Shown: piece after piece, positions 55,075-63,456 of the stretch
Layout of the letters: each line of letters opens with the position of its first letter
Numbering within the stretch: position 1 is the first letter of the stretch
From: Micromonospora pisi
Lineage (GTDB): Bacteria; Actinomycetota; Actinomycetes; Mycobacteriales; Micromonosporaceae
Assembly: GCF_003633685.1 (NCBI RefSeq)
Contig: NZ_RBKT01000001.1
Span: forward strand, 7,750,001-7,814,000
DNA length: 64,000 nucleotides
Reading direction: 5' to 3'
Notes under the pieces: model-generated
What the model was told of the DNA's origin: nothing
What the model saw: the letters and a program-made list of their open reading frames with translations, nothing else
The model's database searches: none
Translations under genes and position numbers: made by a program

Positions 55075-56106
55075 TCAGCCCCGCTGGGCGGTGCGGACCA
55101 GGTACTGCACGCCGCCGACGTCGGTCTTCTCGCCGCCCGCCTTGGCGGGTCCGAACTGGATCACGTCGACCACGAACTGTCGTGACGACACGGTCTGCGT
55201 GGAGAAGATCAGGTTGAACTCCGGCCGTTCACCGGGGTTGAGCAGCAGGTCGCTGATCTTGGCATTCGCCGCGACGATCTCCACCTGGTTCCGGCCGACC
55301 TCCCGGATGCCGACGCCGGGCCGTCCAGCCTGCACCCACCGCTGGAACAGGACCGGCCCCAGGTCCGCCACGATCCTGCCGCCGGCATTCTGGAATGGCT
55401 CTCCCCGCTGGGCGAAGACGAGGTCGTTCCTGGTCGGCACTTCGGTCTCGTTGCCAATGGCGAATGGACGCACCTCGGGGGTTCCGGGAGCCGGGTTGAC
55501 CGAGTCGACGTTGCGCCAGGCGATGTTGTTGTTGTTCCGGGTGTTGGTGCTGTGGCTCGGGCCTTCCGAAGTCATCGGGTCGGTCGGGGAGACCCACCGG
55601 GCCAGCAGGCAGAAGTGCCCGGGACCGGGTACGCCGTTCCATGGAATCGTCACCGTGGTGACGCCCGGGAAGGCACTCGTCGCGACCGAGCCGATCGACG
55701 TCCAGTGGATCGGCCAGCTCGCACCGCCACCCGGGGTGGTCCGGTAGAGCTCCACCGTGCCGGTGCTGACGCCGGAGCCGTACGGGCCGGGGTTGTTGAG
55801 CTTGACGAAGACGTAGTTGGTCACGCCGACGATCGGGTTCTGGCTGGTCGCACACTCGATCGCGGTGGGGCAGACCTTGATGTCCGGGCTCTGCCAGATC
55901 GGGTTGAGGCTGTGTGGTTCCAGGCCCACGTCGCCGGCGACGTCCCGGATGTAGGCGTCGGTCCGGGCCGCGACCGAGGCCCCGTCGGTGCTGGGCGCTC
56001 GACCGAGCGCGGCGCCGGCGGTGGTCAGGGTCAGCAGCGCCGTCAGTACCGTTCCGACGATCAGCCGGGGAGCGGATCGGTGTGCCTTTTGTCGTACGGT
56101 GCCCAT
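55075..56106 (-). CDS. Secreted protein of unknown function
   Basis: A 343-residue protein with a clear Sec signal (RLIVGTVLTALLTLTTAG, then AALGRA). ATG 56106 has GGAGGGAA nine bases upstream. The mature part is beta-rich, with an Asn-rich patch (NTRNNNNIAWRNVDSVNP) and two Cys pairs; YIRDVAGDVGLEPHS and VFVKLNNPGPYGSG suggest a fibronectin/Ig-like or adhesin-like module of a kind seen in secreted actinobacterial proteins. No catalytic motif. Stands alone between terminators. Confidence 0.75.
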   Translation of the reverse strand: MGTVRQKAHRSAPRLIVGTVLTALLTLTTAGAALGRAPSTDGASVAARTDAYIRDVAGDVGLEPHSLNPIWQSPDIKVCPTAIECATSQNPIVGVTNYVFVKLNNPGPYGSGVSTGTVELYRTTPGGGASWPIHWTSIGSVATSAFPGVTTVTIPWNGVPGPGHFCLLARWVSPTDPMTSEGPSHSTNTRNNNNIAWRNVDSVNPAPGTPEVRPFAIGNETEVPTRNDLVFAQRGEPFQNAGGRIVADLGPVLFQRWVQAGRPGVGIREVGRNQVEIVAANAKISDLLLNPGERPEFNLIFSTQTVSSRQFVVDVIQFGPAKAGGEKTDVGGVQYLVRTAQRG

Positions 56107-56736
56107 GCGTCATTCCCTCCGGTTGGTGGTGGAGTGGGCCGACGAATTCTGCTCCGATGAGCTGCGAAGGTCGGCGCAATTACTGTATGGCACCGATAGC
56201 GACGATGAGATTGATGCAAATTCTGATTGTGCCGGGTGCCCGGTTATGTCAGATTAGGTTGGCATTTCAAATGGAGCCGAATCGTGGGCCGAATACGATT
56301 GTCACGCCGGTTCCGGATCGGTCTCGGCCCCTACCATTGGCCCCGAGACCGGTGGTCGGGCCGGTCTGTCGCGACGCGGCAGGTGTCCCGGCAACGCTCG
56401 AGATGGCCTGGATCCGCGCTGGTCGGCCCCACTGTGACGGGTGCGCCGACGGTGTCGTCGAGAGTTCGGGTCGGCGCCCTCGGGCGCTCGCCTGGTTCTC
56501 CAGGGCGGATGCCGGGGTTTCTCTAGCCCGGCTACTGGTGGCGGATTCCACGTCGGAAACCGGACCAGTCGAAATGAGGGTGCCGGTAAGTCCGCAGGCT
56601 GGGTGACGAAGGTGCTGGAATCGTATGTCGTTTCGCCACCGGCCTTCCGAGCCGGTGCGGGTCGATCTCGCAGACGCCGGAGGCCGGATGCTCGTTCTTC
56701 CCCAAACGAACGGTCCGGCCTCCGTGTCGCGATTGA
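56107..56736. other. Gene-poor, lower-GC stretch
   Basis: About 630 bases with no convincing gene. GC content drops near 56150-56310 compared with all neighbours, as often seen in acquired or promoter-rich DNA. Short frames on both strands lack ribosome-binding sites and normal codon bias. Confidence 0.6.
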
Positions 56737-56910
56737 TCAAGGCGTATCGGTCAGCCCGGTCCCCTCGGCCCTGCGGGACAGGTTCCGGTAGATGTCGCGC
56801 CGGACGTAGCGCTGCCCGACCGGGTGGCGACCGGCGTTGCGGCGGAGTTGCCGTAGCTGCCGCAGTCGGTCCACGGAGGGGTCAAAGCGCTGGTCAGCTC
56901 GATTCGGCAT
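56737..56910 (-). CDS. Tiny basic protein, 57 residues
   Basis: ATG 56910 has AGGAAGG six bases upstream. The product is highly basic (MPNRADQRFDPSVDRL, then YVRRDIYRNLSRR) and predicted helical. It overlaps the 3' end of the acidic gene upstream by 17 bases, so the two form a coupled pair. Opposite charges suggest the products may bind each other. No family recognised; a RiPP precursor or antitoxin role is possible but unsupported. Confidence 0.5.
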   Translation of the reverse strand: MPNRADQRFDPSVDRLRQLRQLRRNAGRHPVGQRYVRRDIYRNLSRRAEGTGLTDTP

Positions 56911-57106
56911 GCCAACCTTCCTGGTGCTCGTCGACGTTGTCGGGGAGGTGCCGCAGTGCTGAGGTGTCCACGTCGAACGATGGCCCGTTGCCGGTGTCGA
57001 TGTGGATGTCGAACGCGTACCCCCGGTCGCCCGGTGTCTCCTCCGCTTCGGACTCCCCGGTCGGGGCGTCGTCGTGTCGGGGGGCCGCTCCCTCTTGTCG
57101 GCTCAC
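56894..57106 (-). CDS. Tiny acidic protein, 70 residues
   Basis: GTG 57106 is preceded by AAAGGG eight bases upstream; an ATG just before it would be followed at once by TGA. The product is strongly acidic (DDAPTGESEAEETPGDRG, then FDIHIDTGNGPSFDVDTS) with no Cys, signal peptide or membrane segment. First of a two-gene pair with the basic protein. The composition resembles a leader or DNA-mimic protein, but nothing proves it. Confidence 0.5.
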   Translation of the reverse strand: MSRQEGAAPRHDDAPTGESEAEETPGDRGYAFDIHIDTGNGPSFDVDTSALRHLPDNVDEHQEGWHAESS

Positions 57107-57693
57107 TCGTTCATCCCTTTGTTGTGGGGCGGCAGCCTCGTGCGCCGACCCGGTCTACGTCAAGATCACCTAGGGTGACCATGACGCTACAGACCATACA
57201 TCGACCGACCTGGAGCCATATATCTGTACCCCTATGACAGGGTGTGTCCCGGCAATACCGGCATTCGGTTCTGATTGGACTATTCGCCGGAATGATGGTG
57301 TGGGATGTGCTGCCGGTGCCGGCCACTCCCCGAAGGCGGTTGGCGGCGAACGAGTACGTCGTAGTGACACCTGTCAAACCCCGACTCTCCACGTCGCACA
57401 CTTGGTCCGCCAAATGCATCCCCTCGGTCCCGCCAGTCACATTCCTGACAGCAGGTTGCCGTCCACCGGGAATAGCCTCCGGCGACCGCCGTGTGAGCGA
57501 GTCGGGCAGGTCGATGTCCCGACACCGGTCACGCGCGGATCTGACAGTCGTCGGCGCCGGCCATGCCGGGACCGACAGTCGAATGGTCGGCATCGAGGGG
57601 ATAAACCGTGATCACACCGGGGAGCGCGCTGAGACGACCAGGAACAGCACTGGGAGGTCAGCTCACTACCCGGGCCCGTGAGGGGTGCCGGCG
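57107..57693. other. Intergenic stretch without recognised gene
   Basis: Nearly 590 bases hold no convincing gene. An A/T-rich patch at 57180-57240 (with TATATCTGTA) is the likely promoter of the tiny acidic/basic pair. The longest open frames here lack a ribosome-binding site and codon bias. Confidence 0.5.
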
Positions 57694-58017
57694 ATGACGC
57701 GAGTGACCGACGGACGGGCTGTCACCGGTGGAGAGACCGAGGACGGTCGCCCCGGGAGCGGGGACCAGGAGGTCGGCGCGGGCATCCCGGTGGCCGGTGA
57801 GAGCAGTCGCTCGCTGGTGAAGGTCACGGTGAACCTCACCCCGAGGGCGGTCGACGCCCTCGAGTTGGCGTGCGCGCGTACCAGGGACACCAAGACCGAC
57901 ACGATCAACCGCGCCCTGGTCGTCTACAACCTGGTCCTGGAGTTGATGGAGCGCGGCGGGGGGAGCCTCACCCTGCAGAACAGCGACGGCGGCACCGAGC
58001 GTGTCCACCTGCTCTGA
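57694..58017 (+). CDS. Small ribbon-helix-helix-like protein
   Basis: A 107-residue protein from ATG 57694, with GAGGGG upstream. Residues 40-90 (VKVTVNLTPRAVDALELACA, TKTDTINRALVVYNLVLELM) match the ribbon-helix-helix/CopG pattern of DNA-binding proteins, with a variable acidic, Gly-rich N-terminus. It may be a regulator or an antitoxin, but no partner toxin is adjacent. Followed by a 20-bp terminator. Confidence 0.65.
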   Translation: MTRVTDGRAVTGGETEDGRPGSGDQEVGAGIPVAGESSRSLVKVTVNLTPRAVDALELACARTRDTKTDTINRALVVYNLVLELMERGGGSLTLQNSDGGTERVHLL

Positions 58018-58032
58018 GCGAATCTGACCGGC

Positions 58033-58085
58033 GTGGCCCCCGGTACCGCGCCACGGGATCGGGGCGGCGCGGTACCGGGGGCCAC
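58033..58085. terminator. Perfect 20-bp hairpin terminator
   Basis: GTGGCCCCCGGTACCGCGCC (58033-58052) pairs exactly with 58066-58085 around a 13-base loop, between the convergent RHH-like and siderophore-interacting genes. Confidence 0.88.
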
Positions 58086-58134
58086 GGGGAAGCCCACCGG
58101 CACCGCGCCGCGCTCACACCGGCGGCTGCTGGGC

Positions 58135-59076
58135 TCAGTTCTCCTCGGTCCGGCCCAGGCGCCAGTAGCCCATGAACGCCACCGCGCGGCGGTCCATGCC
58201 GTACTCGCCGACCAGCTGGCGGCGGAGCGTCTTGACCACACCCGCCTCACCAGCCAGCCAGGCATAGAGGTCTCCAGCATCGGTTCGCGGCGGGTTCGCA
58301 CCGTCGACCGGGACCTCCCAGAGGATGTCGGTGTCGACGTCGACATCCTCCAACTCGGCCGTGGCCGTCGGGGTGGTCGCGTCGGTGCTTAGTCGCCGCG
58401 CCGCGTCCCGTACCGCCGGCACCAGTTGGCTGCCGTGGGCGGCGCCGTTCCGGGCCAACCAGGTCACATCCACGCCGGACGGGCTGCCGACCGGGAGCGA
58501 GTCGCCGCTGCCCGGGACCTCCAGCACCGCCTCGCCGACGGCGTCGGCCGGCAACCGCTCCAGGATCGAACAGATCGCCGGTACGGCGGTTTCGTCACCG
58601 GCGAGCAGCAGTCGGTCGGTTCGGGTCGGTGGGTGGAACTCCAGCCCGCCGTGCACTCCCGGGTAGCCGGCGTCCGGGCCGAGCAGCGCGGCGATCGCCC
58701 CCGGCCGGGCGGCGACGGCCCAGCGGGCGGCCGGCCCACCGTCCCCGTGCAGGACGAGGTCGACGTCGACCTCGGCGAGCGCCGCGCGGACCGCGCGCAC
58801 GGTGTAGGTCCGGATCGGGTTGCGCCGCTCGGTCGGCAGTGCCCGCCACCGCGCGTACCAGTCCGGGCCGTCGGGCATCTCCGTGAGGCCGGTCTGCGCC
58901 AGCGGCAGGATCAGCTTGATTCGCTGGTCGTAGCCGTTGTCGGCGAACTGGCCCAGGTCGGGGCCGGTGAAGGTGACCCGCAGAAAGCTGGGACTCAGCC
59001 GACGTACGCGTAACACTTCGGCGCCGAAGACGCGGAACGGCTGGATCGAAGTGGGGCGCTCGGCGGTCTGGGTCAC
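58135..59076 (-). CDS. Siderophore-interacting protein (ferric reductase, ViuB family)
   Basis: A 313-residue flavoprotein that releases iron from imported siderophores by reduction. The FAD motif is [12 protein letters not shown] and the SIP domain shows [18 protein letters not shown] and [17 protein letters not shown]; the terminal [13 protein letters not shown] is characteristic. ATG 59076 lies 17 bases downstream of an iron box, so expression should rise under iron limitation through an IdeR/DmdR repressor. A monocistronic unit with a strong terminator. Confidence 0.93.
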   Translation of the reverse strand: MTQTAERPTSIQPFRVFGAEVLRVRRLSPSFLRVTFTGPDLGQFADNGYDQRIKLILPLAQTGLTEMPDGPDWYARWRALPTERRNPIRTYTVRAVRAALAEVDVDLVLHGDGGPAARWAVAARPGAIAALLGPDAGYPGVHGGLEFHPPTRTDRLLLAGDETAVPAICSILERLPADAVGEAVLEVPGSGDSLPVGSPSGVDVTWLARNGAAHGSQLVPAVRDAARRLSTDATTPTATAELEDVDVDTDILWEVPVDGANPPRTDAGDLYAWLAGEAGVVKTLRRQLVGEYGMDRRAVAFMGYWRLGRTEEN

Positions 59077-59093
59077 GGAAGTCTCCTCGTTCC

Positions 59094-59112
59094 TTAGGTA
59101 TGGCTAACCTAA
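59094..59112. promoter_or_regulatory. IdeR/DmdR iron box
   Basis: TTAGGTATGGCTAACCTAA matches the 19-bp actinobacterial iron box TTAGGTTAGGCTAACCTAA at 17 positions. It lies in the promoter of the siderophore-interacting protein gene, on the minus strand side. Confidence 0.88.
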
Positions 59113-59341
59113 CCCACTGCCCATGGAGATCGTCAACCCCCCTGCTCGGCGACGTCCCCTGACCGATCTCCGCCCGACCACCCGAGGCCGTGCGGCGACC
59201 GGGTACTGCGCGAGCGATCGGCCCGAATCGATGCGGGGAGCGGTTTCGTTCGCTGGCGGCGGGAGGGCATGATGATGCTCCACACGCACCGATCGATGGA
59301 ACCGGTGACGGGCGTCGATCCGACGACCGGAGGAGGAGCAG

Positions 59342-60169
59342 ATGGGGCTGCCCGAGCAGAGGCCGTGGATGCCAGAGGAGGTGGACCCGTCCGGGCCCAA
59401 CCTGGCTCGGGTCTACAACGCGCTCGGGGGTGGCACACATACCTTCGGCGCGGACCGGGAGATGGCCAACCGGCTGCTCGCCGTGCAACCCGAGGTCGCG
59501 TACTGGGTGCGTACCAACCGGGCGTTCCTGGCCCGGTCGGCCCGATTCCTCTTCGAGGCCGGCGTCCGGCAGGTGCTCGACGTCGGCGCCGGACTGCTCG
59601 CCCCCGGCAGCGTGCACGAGGTCGCCGCGGCGGTGGCACCGGACGCCCGGGTGGTCTACCTGGACCTCGACCCGGTGGTGGTGGCCCAGGCGAACGACGT
59701 CCTACGGGGCCAGCCACGGGTCTCGGCACTCCGGGGCGATCTGCGCGACCCGGCGGAGGTGCTGCGGCTGGCCGCCGAGGGTGGCCTGGACCTCGCCCGG
59801 CCGGTGGCGATCCTGCTGGTCGCGGTGCTGCACTTCGTACAGGATGCCGAGGACCCCGGGGACATCCTCGCCCGGCTGCGCGACGCCGTACCCGTCGGGT
59901 CCTATGTGGTCATCTCACACGCCTCACCGCCGCCGGAGTTGAGCGCCGAGGGTGTCCAGGCGAAGAAGGAGTACAGCGAGCGGACCGCACCGGTGGTGCT
60001 GCGCAGCCGTGAGCAGGTCGAGCGGCTCTTCGCCGGGTGGGAACTCCTGGAGCCGGGGATCGTCCAGCCCTCTTTCTGGCGTCCCGAATCCGACGAGCTG
60101 GTCGATCCGGCCGAGATCGAGCGCGCGAAAGGCACTCCGGCCTGGGTGGGCGTGGCGATCAAGCGCTGA
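59342..60169 (+). CDS. SAM-dependent methyltransferase, DUF574 type
   Basis: A 275-residue protein of the actinobacterial DUF574 (Methyltransf_19) family. NLARVYNALGGGTHTFGADR is the family signature; motif I is VLDVGAGLLAPGSVHEVA; then VVYLDLDPVVVAQA and LLVAVLHFVQDAEDP. ATG 59342 has GGAGGAGGAG eight bases upstream. Members are numerous in Streptomyces and Micromonospora, but their substrates are unknown. The gene is single, with a 145-base gap to the amidohydrolase. Confidence 0.88.
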   Translation: MGLPEQRPWMPEEVDPSGPNLARVYNALGGGTHTFGADREMANRLLAVQPEVAYWVRTNRAFLARSARFLFEAGVRQVLDVGAGLLAPGSVHEVAAAVAPDARVVYLDLDPVVVAQANDVLRGQPRVSALRGDLRDPAEVLRLAAEGGLDLARPVAILLVAVLHFVQDAEDPGDILARLRDAVPVGSYVVISHASPPPELSAEGVQAKKEYSERTAPVVLRSREQVERLFAGWELLEPGIVQPSFWRPESDELVDPAEIERAKGTPAWVGVAIKR

Positions 60170-60314
60170 GCAACCCGGCCGAGCCGCCGGGATGCGGCCT
60201 CCTGTCGGAATCAACACATATCCCCCGCTCGAAGTCCACTTTAGAGTCTGGCGAGGCGATCGAATTGCCTTGTCTCGACCAGGAGGTGGCTCTTGGTGCG
60301 AAGGGGGATGTTTC

Positions 60315-62015
60315 ATGTCTGGTGACTACGAAGTCGGGCGACGGCGGGCGCTCCAACTGTTCGGACTGAGCGCGGGGGCGAGTGCCGCCGCCATGGTCGC
60401 GGCCGACCCGGTGCTCGGCGCCACCCTCGGCTACGACGAGCGCACGGGATTCACCCCGGCGACATACCGGGCACCTGCCGAGCCGGCCCGCGACAGCGCG
60501 GCCAAGCAGACCGCGCTGCGCTGGATCGGCGGAAACGCGGCCACGCTCACCGGACTCAGCGACCAGATCTGGCAGCACGCCGAGGTGTCCCTGCGGGAGT
60601 GGCGTTCGTCGGAGGCGACCGCCGCGCTCCTGCGTTCGCACGGCTTCAACATCCAGTGGGGAGCGGCCGGTTTCCCCGCCGCCTTCGTCGCCACGTTCGG
60701 CTCCGGCGGACCGGTGCTCGGCTTCAACGCCGAGTACGACGCCCTCCCCGGACTGTCCCAGAAGCGGGCGGCCACCACGCACGACCCGCTGATCTACAAC
60801 TACGACGCGTACGGGCCGACCTACGGCCCCGGACACGGTGACGCCCACAACGCGCTCGGTGCCGGTTCCGTCGGGGCCGCGATCGCGGTCAGCAAGGCGA
60901 TCCGGGCGCAAGGGCTCGCCGCCACGGTCAAGGTGTACGGCTCCACCGGTGAGGAGCAGTTGGTCGGCAAGTCGTACGCGGTCAAAGCCGGGGTGTACGC
61001 CGGGCTTGACGCGTACCTCGACTGGCATCCGTTCGCGAACACCCTCGCCACCTGGAACACCACCAGCGCACTCGCCTCGGCCACGTTCACGTTCCTGGGT
61101 GCGGCCGGGCACGGCGGCTCACCGCTGGGCAACAAGAGCGGGCTGGACGGCGCGCTGCTGATGGCCACCATGTCGGAGTTCCTGCGGGAGAAGAACGTCG
61201 CCGCCTCCGGCCGCTTCCACTACGCCATCATCAACGGCGGCGGTGCGCCGAACGTCACCCCCGACATGTGCTCAATCTGGTTCTTCATCCGGGAGGGGAG
61301 CCCGGCCCGGGTCAAGGTGCTCTACGACAAGATCGTGGAGTGTGCGAAGGCCGCCGCGCAGGCGAGCCAGACCCGGCTCACGTACCGGTACAACGCGGGC
61401 ACCTGGAACGGGCTCGGCAACCGGGCCGGGGCCGAACTGGCCAACGCCAACATGCAGCTGATCGGTCCGCCGGTCTTCACCGCCGCCGACCAGCAGCTCG
61501 CCAAGGGGTTGCAGAAGTCGCTCGGCAAGCCCGAGGTCGGGCTCCCGACCACGCTGGTACCGCTGACCCCGCCCCCGCCCACCTTCCTCGGCGGCCCGTC
61601 GACCGACTCCGCCGACGTGAGCTGGCAGGTTCCCACGGTGAACGTCCTGGTCACCACGTTCCCACCGGGCGTACCCCATCACAACTGGGCGGTCACCGCC
61701 GGGGCCGCGACCAACATCGCCCACCAGGCACTGCTATCCGCCGCCCGGTATCTCTCCGCCACCGCGGTCGACCTGATCACCCAACCGGAGCAGTTGGACG
61801 CGATGAAGGAGGAGTTCAGGTCCCGTACGGCGGGCGTGCAGTGGCAGAGCATGATCCCGGACGGTAGTCAGCCGCCGATCTACGAGCCTCCGGCCGACTT
61901 CCTCGCCCGGACCGGACAGACCTGGCCACCGGCCGGGGTCACCTGGCCGGTGCCGCAGGTCATCGCCACCGAGCAACTCGGCACCACCGGACCGGACCTG
62001 GCGCCGCAGTCCTGA
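60315..62015 (+). CDS. Secreted M20-family amidohydrolase (AbgB-like)
   Basis: A 566-residue metal-dependent amidase or carboxypeptidase. The N-terminus VGRRRALQLFGLSAGASA is a Tat signal. The M20 core has VLGFNAEYDALPGLSQK, GPGHGDAHNALGAGSVGA, GSTGEEQLVGKS and AGHGGSPLGNKSGLDGAL, covering the usual zinc ligands and catalytic Glu. It is longer than typical M20 peptidases (about 430) through a C-terminal extension. ATG 60315 has AAGGGGG nearby. Possible substrates are p-aminobenzoyl-glutamate-like or other acylamino compounds. Confidence 0.85.
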   Translation: MSGDYEVGRRRALQLFGLSAGASAAAMVAADPVLGATLGYDERTGFTPATYRAPAEPARDSAAKQTALRWIGGNAATLTGLSDQIWQHAEVSLREWRSSEATAALLRSHGFNIQWGAAGFPAAFVATFGSGGPVLGFNAEYDALPGLSQKRAATTHDPLIYNYDAYGPTYGPGHGDAHNALGAGSVGAAIAVSKAIRAQGLAATVKVYGSTGEEQLVGKSYAVKAGVYAGLDAYLDWHPFANTLATWNTTSALASATFTFLGAAGHGGSPLGNKSGLDGALLMATMSEFLREKNVAASGRFHYAIINGGGAPNVTPDMCSIWFFIREGSPARVKVLYDKIVECAKAAAQASQTRLTYRYNAGTWNGLGNRAGAELANANMQLIGPPVFTAADQQLAKGLQKSLGKPEVGLPTTLVPLTPPPPTFLGGPSTDSADVSWQVPTVNVLVTTFPPGVPHHNWAVTAGAATNIAHQALLSAARYLSATAVDLITQPEQLDAMKEEFRSRTAGVQWQSMIPDGSQPPIYEPPADFLARTGQTWPPAGVTWPVPQVIATEQLGTTGPDLAPQS

Positions 62016-62062
62016 GCGGGTCCGGCCCGGTCGCGTTCGAGCGCGGTGACGGTCAATCCCAT

Positions 62063-62098
62063 CCGGCCCCCGCCCACCGAACGGTGGGCGGGGGCCGG
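62063..62098. terminator. 17-bp hairpin terminator
   Basis: CCGGCCCCCGCCCACCG pairs exactly with CGGTGGGCGGGGGCCGG across two bases. It lies between the amidohydrolase and the convergent AraC gene. Confidence 0.85.
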
Positions 62099-62165
62099 CC
62101 CGTCCGCACCGTTGCCATGGGACGCGCCAGAGTTGGTGGTTCGTCGAGGAGCTGACCCGACCAGC

Positions 62166-62558
62166 TCAGGCGCTCGGCCGCGTCCACGCCTTCGTGAAGC
62201 ACGTCGGCACGCCCGTGACCACCGCTTCCCTGCGGTACGTCCGCGGCGACCGGCCGACGATGTCGCGGAACGTACGGCTGAAGGTTCCCAGGCTGCCGAA
62301 GCCGACGTCGAGGCAGATCTCCGTCACCGGCCGGTTGGTTTCCCGCAGCAGGAACATCGCCCGCTCGACCCGACGGCGCTGCAGGTAGCGGTGTGGTGTC
62401 TCGCCGAACGTGGCCCGGAAGGTGCGGGTGAAGTGGGCCTCCGACACATGGGCGATGCGGGCCAGGGCCGGGACGTCCAGCGGCTGGGCGTAGCCCCGGT
62501 CCATCGCGTCCCGGGCCCGAAGCATGCGGCGGTTGTTTTCCTCGACGGCGCGGCTCAC
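62166..62558 (-). CDS. Small AraC-family regulator (HTH only)
   Basis: A 130-residue protein that contains little beyond the AraC DNA-binding domain: LDVPALARIAHVSEAHFTRT, PHRYLQRRRVERAMFLL and DVGFGSLGTFSRTFRDIVG. There is no ligand-binding N-terminal domain, so it resembles MarA/SoxS-type regulators. GTG 62558 is the likely start. Upstream is the sugar-permease operon end, which may be unrelated. Confidence 0.85.
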   Translation of the reverse strand: MSRAVEENNRRMLRARDAMDRGYAQPLDVPALARIAHVSEAHFTRTFRATFGETPHRYLQRRRVERAMFLLRETNRPVTEICLDVGFGSLGTFSRTFRDIVGRSPRTYRREAVVTGVPTCFTKAWTRPSA

Positions 62559-62607
62559 GACGCCATCACATCACGGCCGCCCGCCGCCGTGACGAACCGG
62601 CTGCCCG

Positions 62608-63456
62608 CTAGTCCTTGACCGCTCCGGTCAGCCCGTTGACGAAGTAGCGCTGCGCCACGAGGAAGAGCACGATGACCGGGACCACCAGGATCAGCGAGCC
62701 GGCCATGATCTCGTTGTAGCGGGGTACGTTGCCCGAGGCGAGCGCCTCCAGGGCCAGCGGCAGGGTGTAGCGGGACTCGTCGTTGAGCGAGACCCGGGTC
62801 AGCACGTACTCGTTCCAGGTCGGCACCGCGGTCAGCACCGCGATGGTGATCAGGGAGGGCCGGCTCAGCGGCAGGTAGACCCGCCAGAAGATCCGGGCCT
62901 CGCCGGCCCCGTCGACCCGGGCGGCGTCGTGCAGTTCCCGGGGGATCGACCGGAACGCGTTGGTCAGCAGCAGCACGGTCAGTGGCGCGGTGCCGTTGAC
63001 GAACGGCAGCACCAGTCCCAGGTGGGTGCCGAGGATGCCGAGCTTGTTCTCCAGGATCACCAGTGGCAGCAGCACCGTGATGCCGGGCACGAAGAGCAGC
63101 GCGACGAAGAACCAGAAGAGGAACCGGCGGCCGGGGAAGTCGAGCACGGCGAAGGCGTACGAGGCCAGGCTGTAGACGGCCAGCACCCCGAGCACGGTCA
63201 GTCCGGCCACCTTGACGCTGTTGAGCAGGTAGTCGAAGAAGTGCAGTCGGCTCCAGGTGTCGACCAGGGTGTCCAAGGTCGGCTCGCGGGGAACGAGGTG
63301 TCCGCCGCGCAGAATCTCGTCCCGGCCCTTCAGCGCCCCGGAGACCATCCAGGCGAACGGGTAGAGACTGACCACCGCGTAGAGCGCGAGTGCGGCGTAC
63401 GCGACGAGTCGGCCGGGGGTGAGTTGGCGTACGACACCGGATCGGACGGCGTTCAT
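62608..63456 (-). CDS. Carbohydrate ABC transporter permease (MalG type)
   Basis: A 282-residue membrane protein with six helices. The cytoplasmic EAA loop is LHDAARVDGAGEARIFWRV; ASYAFAVLDFPGRRFLFW and VPTWNEYVLTRVSLNDESRY are typical of MalG-type permeases. ATG 63456 overlaps the MalF-type stop (ATGA). It works with that permease, an ATPase and a sugar-binding protein outside the window. Substrate unknown. Confidence 0.9.
   Translation of the reverse strand: MNAVRSGVVRQLTPGRLVAYAALALYAVVSLYPFAWMVSGALKGRDEILRGGHLVPREPTLDTLVDTWSRLHFFDYLLNSVKVAGLTVLGVLAVYSLASYAFAVLDFPGRRFLFWFFVALLFVPGITVLLPLVILENKLGILGTHLGLVLPFVNGTAPLTVLLLTNAFRSIPRELHDAARVDGAGEARIFWRVYLPLSRPSLITIAVLTAVPTWNEYVLTRVSLNDESRYTLPLALEALASGNVPRYNEIMAGSLILVVPVIVLFLVAQRYFVNGLTGAVKD

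Noticed and set aside
56105-56257. A 50-codon plus-strand frame ending in a Cys-x-x-Cys segment, like a peptide precursor
   Set aside because: No ribosome-binding site, poor codon bias in the second half, and its start overlaps the start codon of the secreted-protein gene on the other strand.
57111-57593. A 160-codon minus-strand frame upstream of the tiny acidic gene
   Set aside because: No ribosome-binding site, mixed composition and an A/T-rich promoter-like patch inside it.
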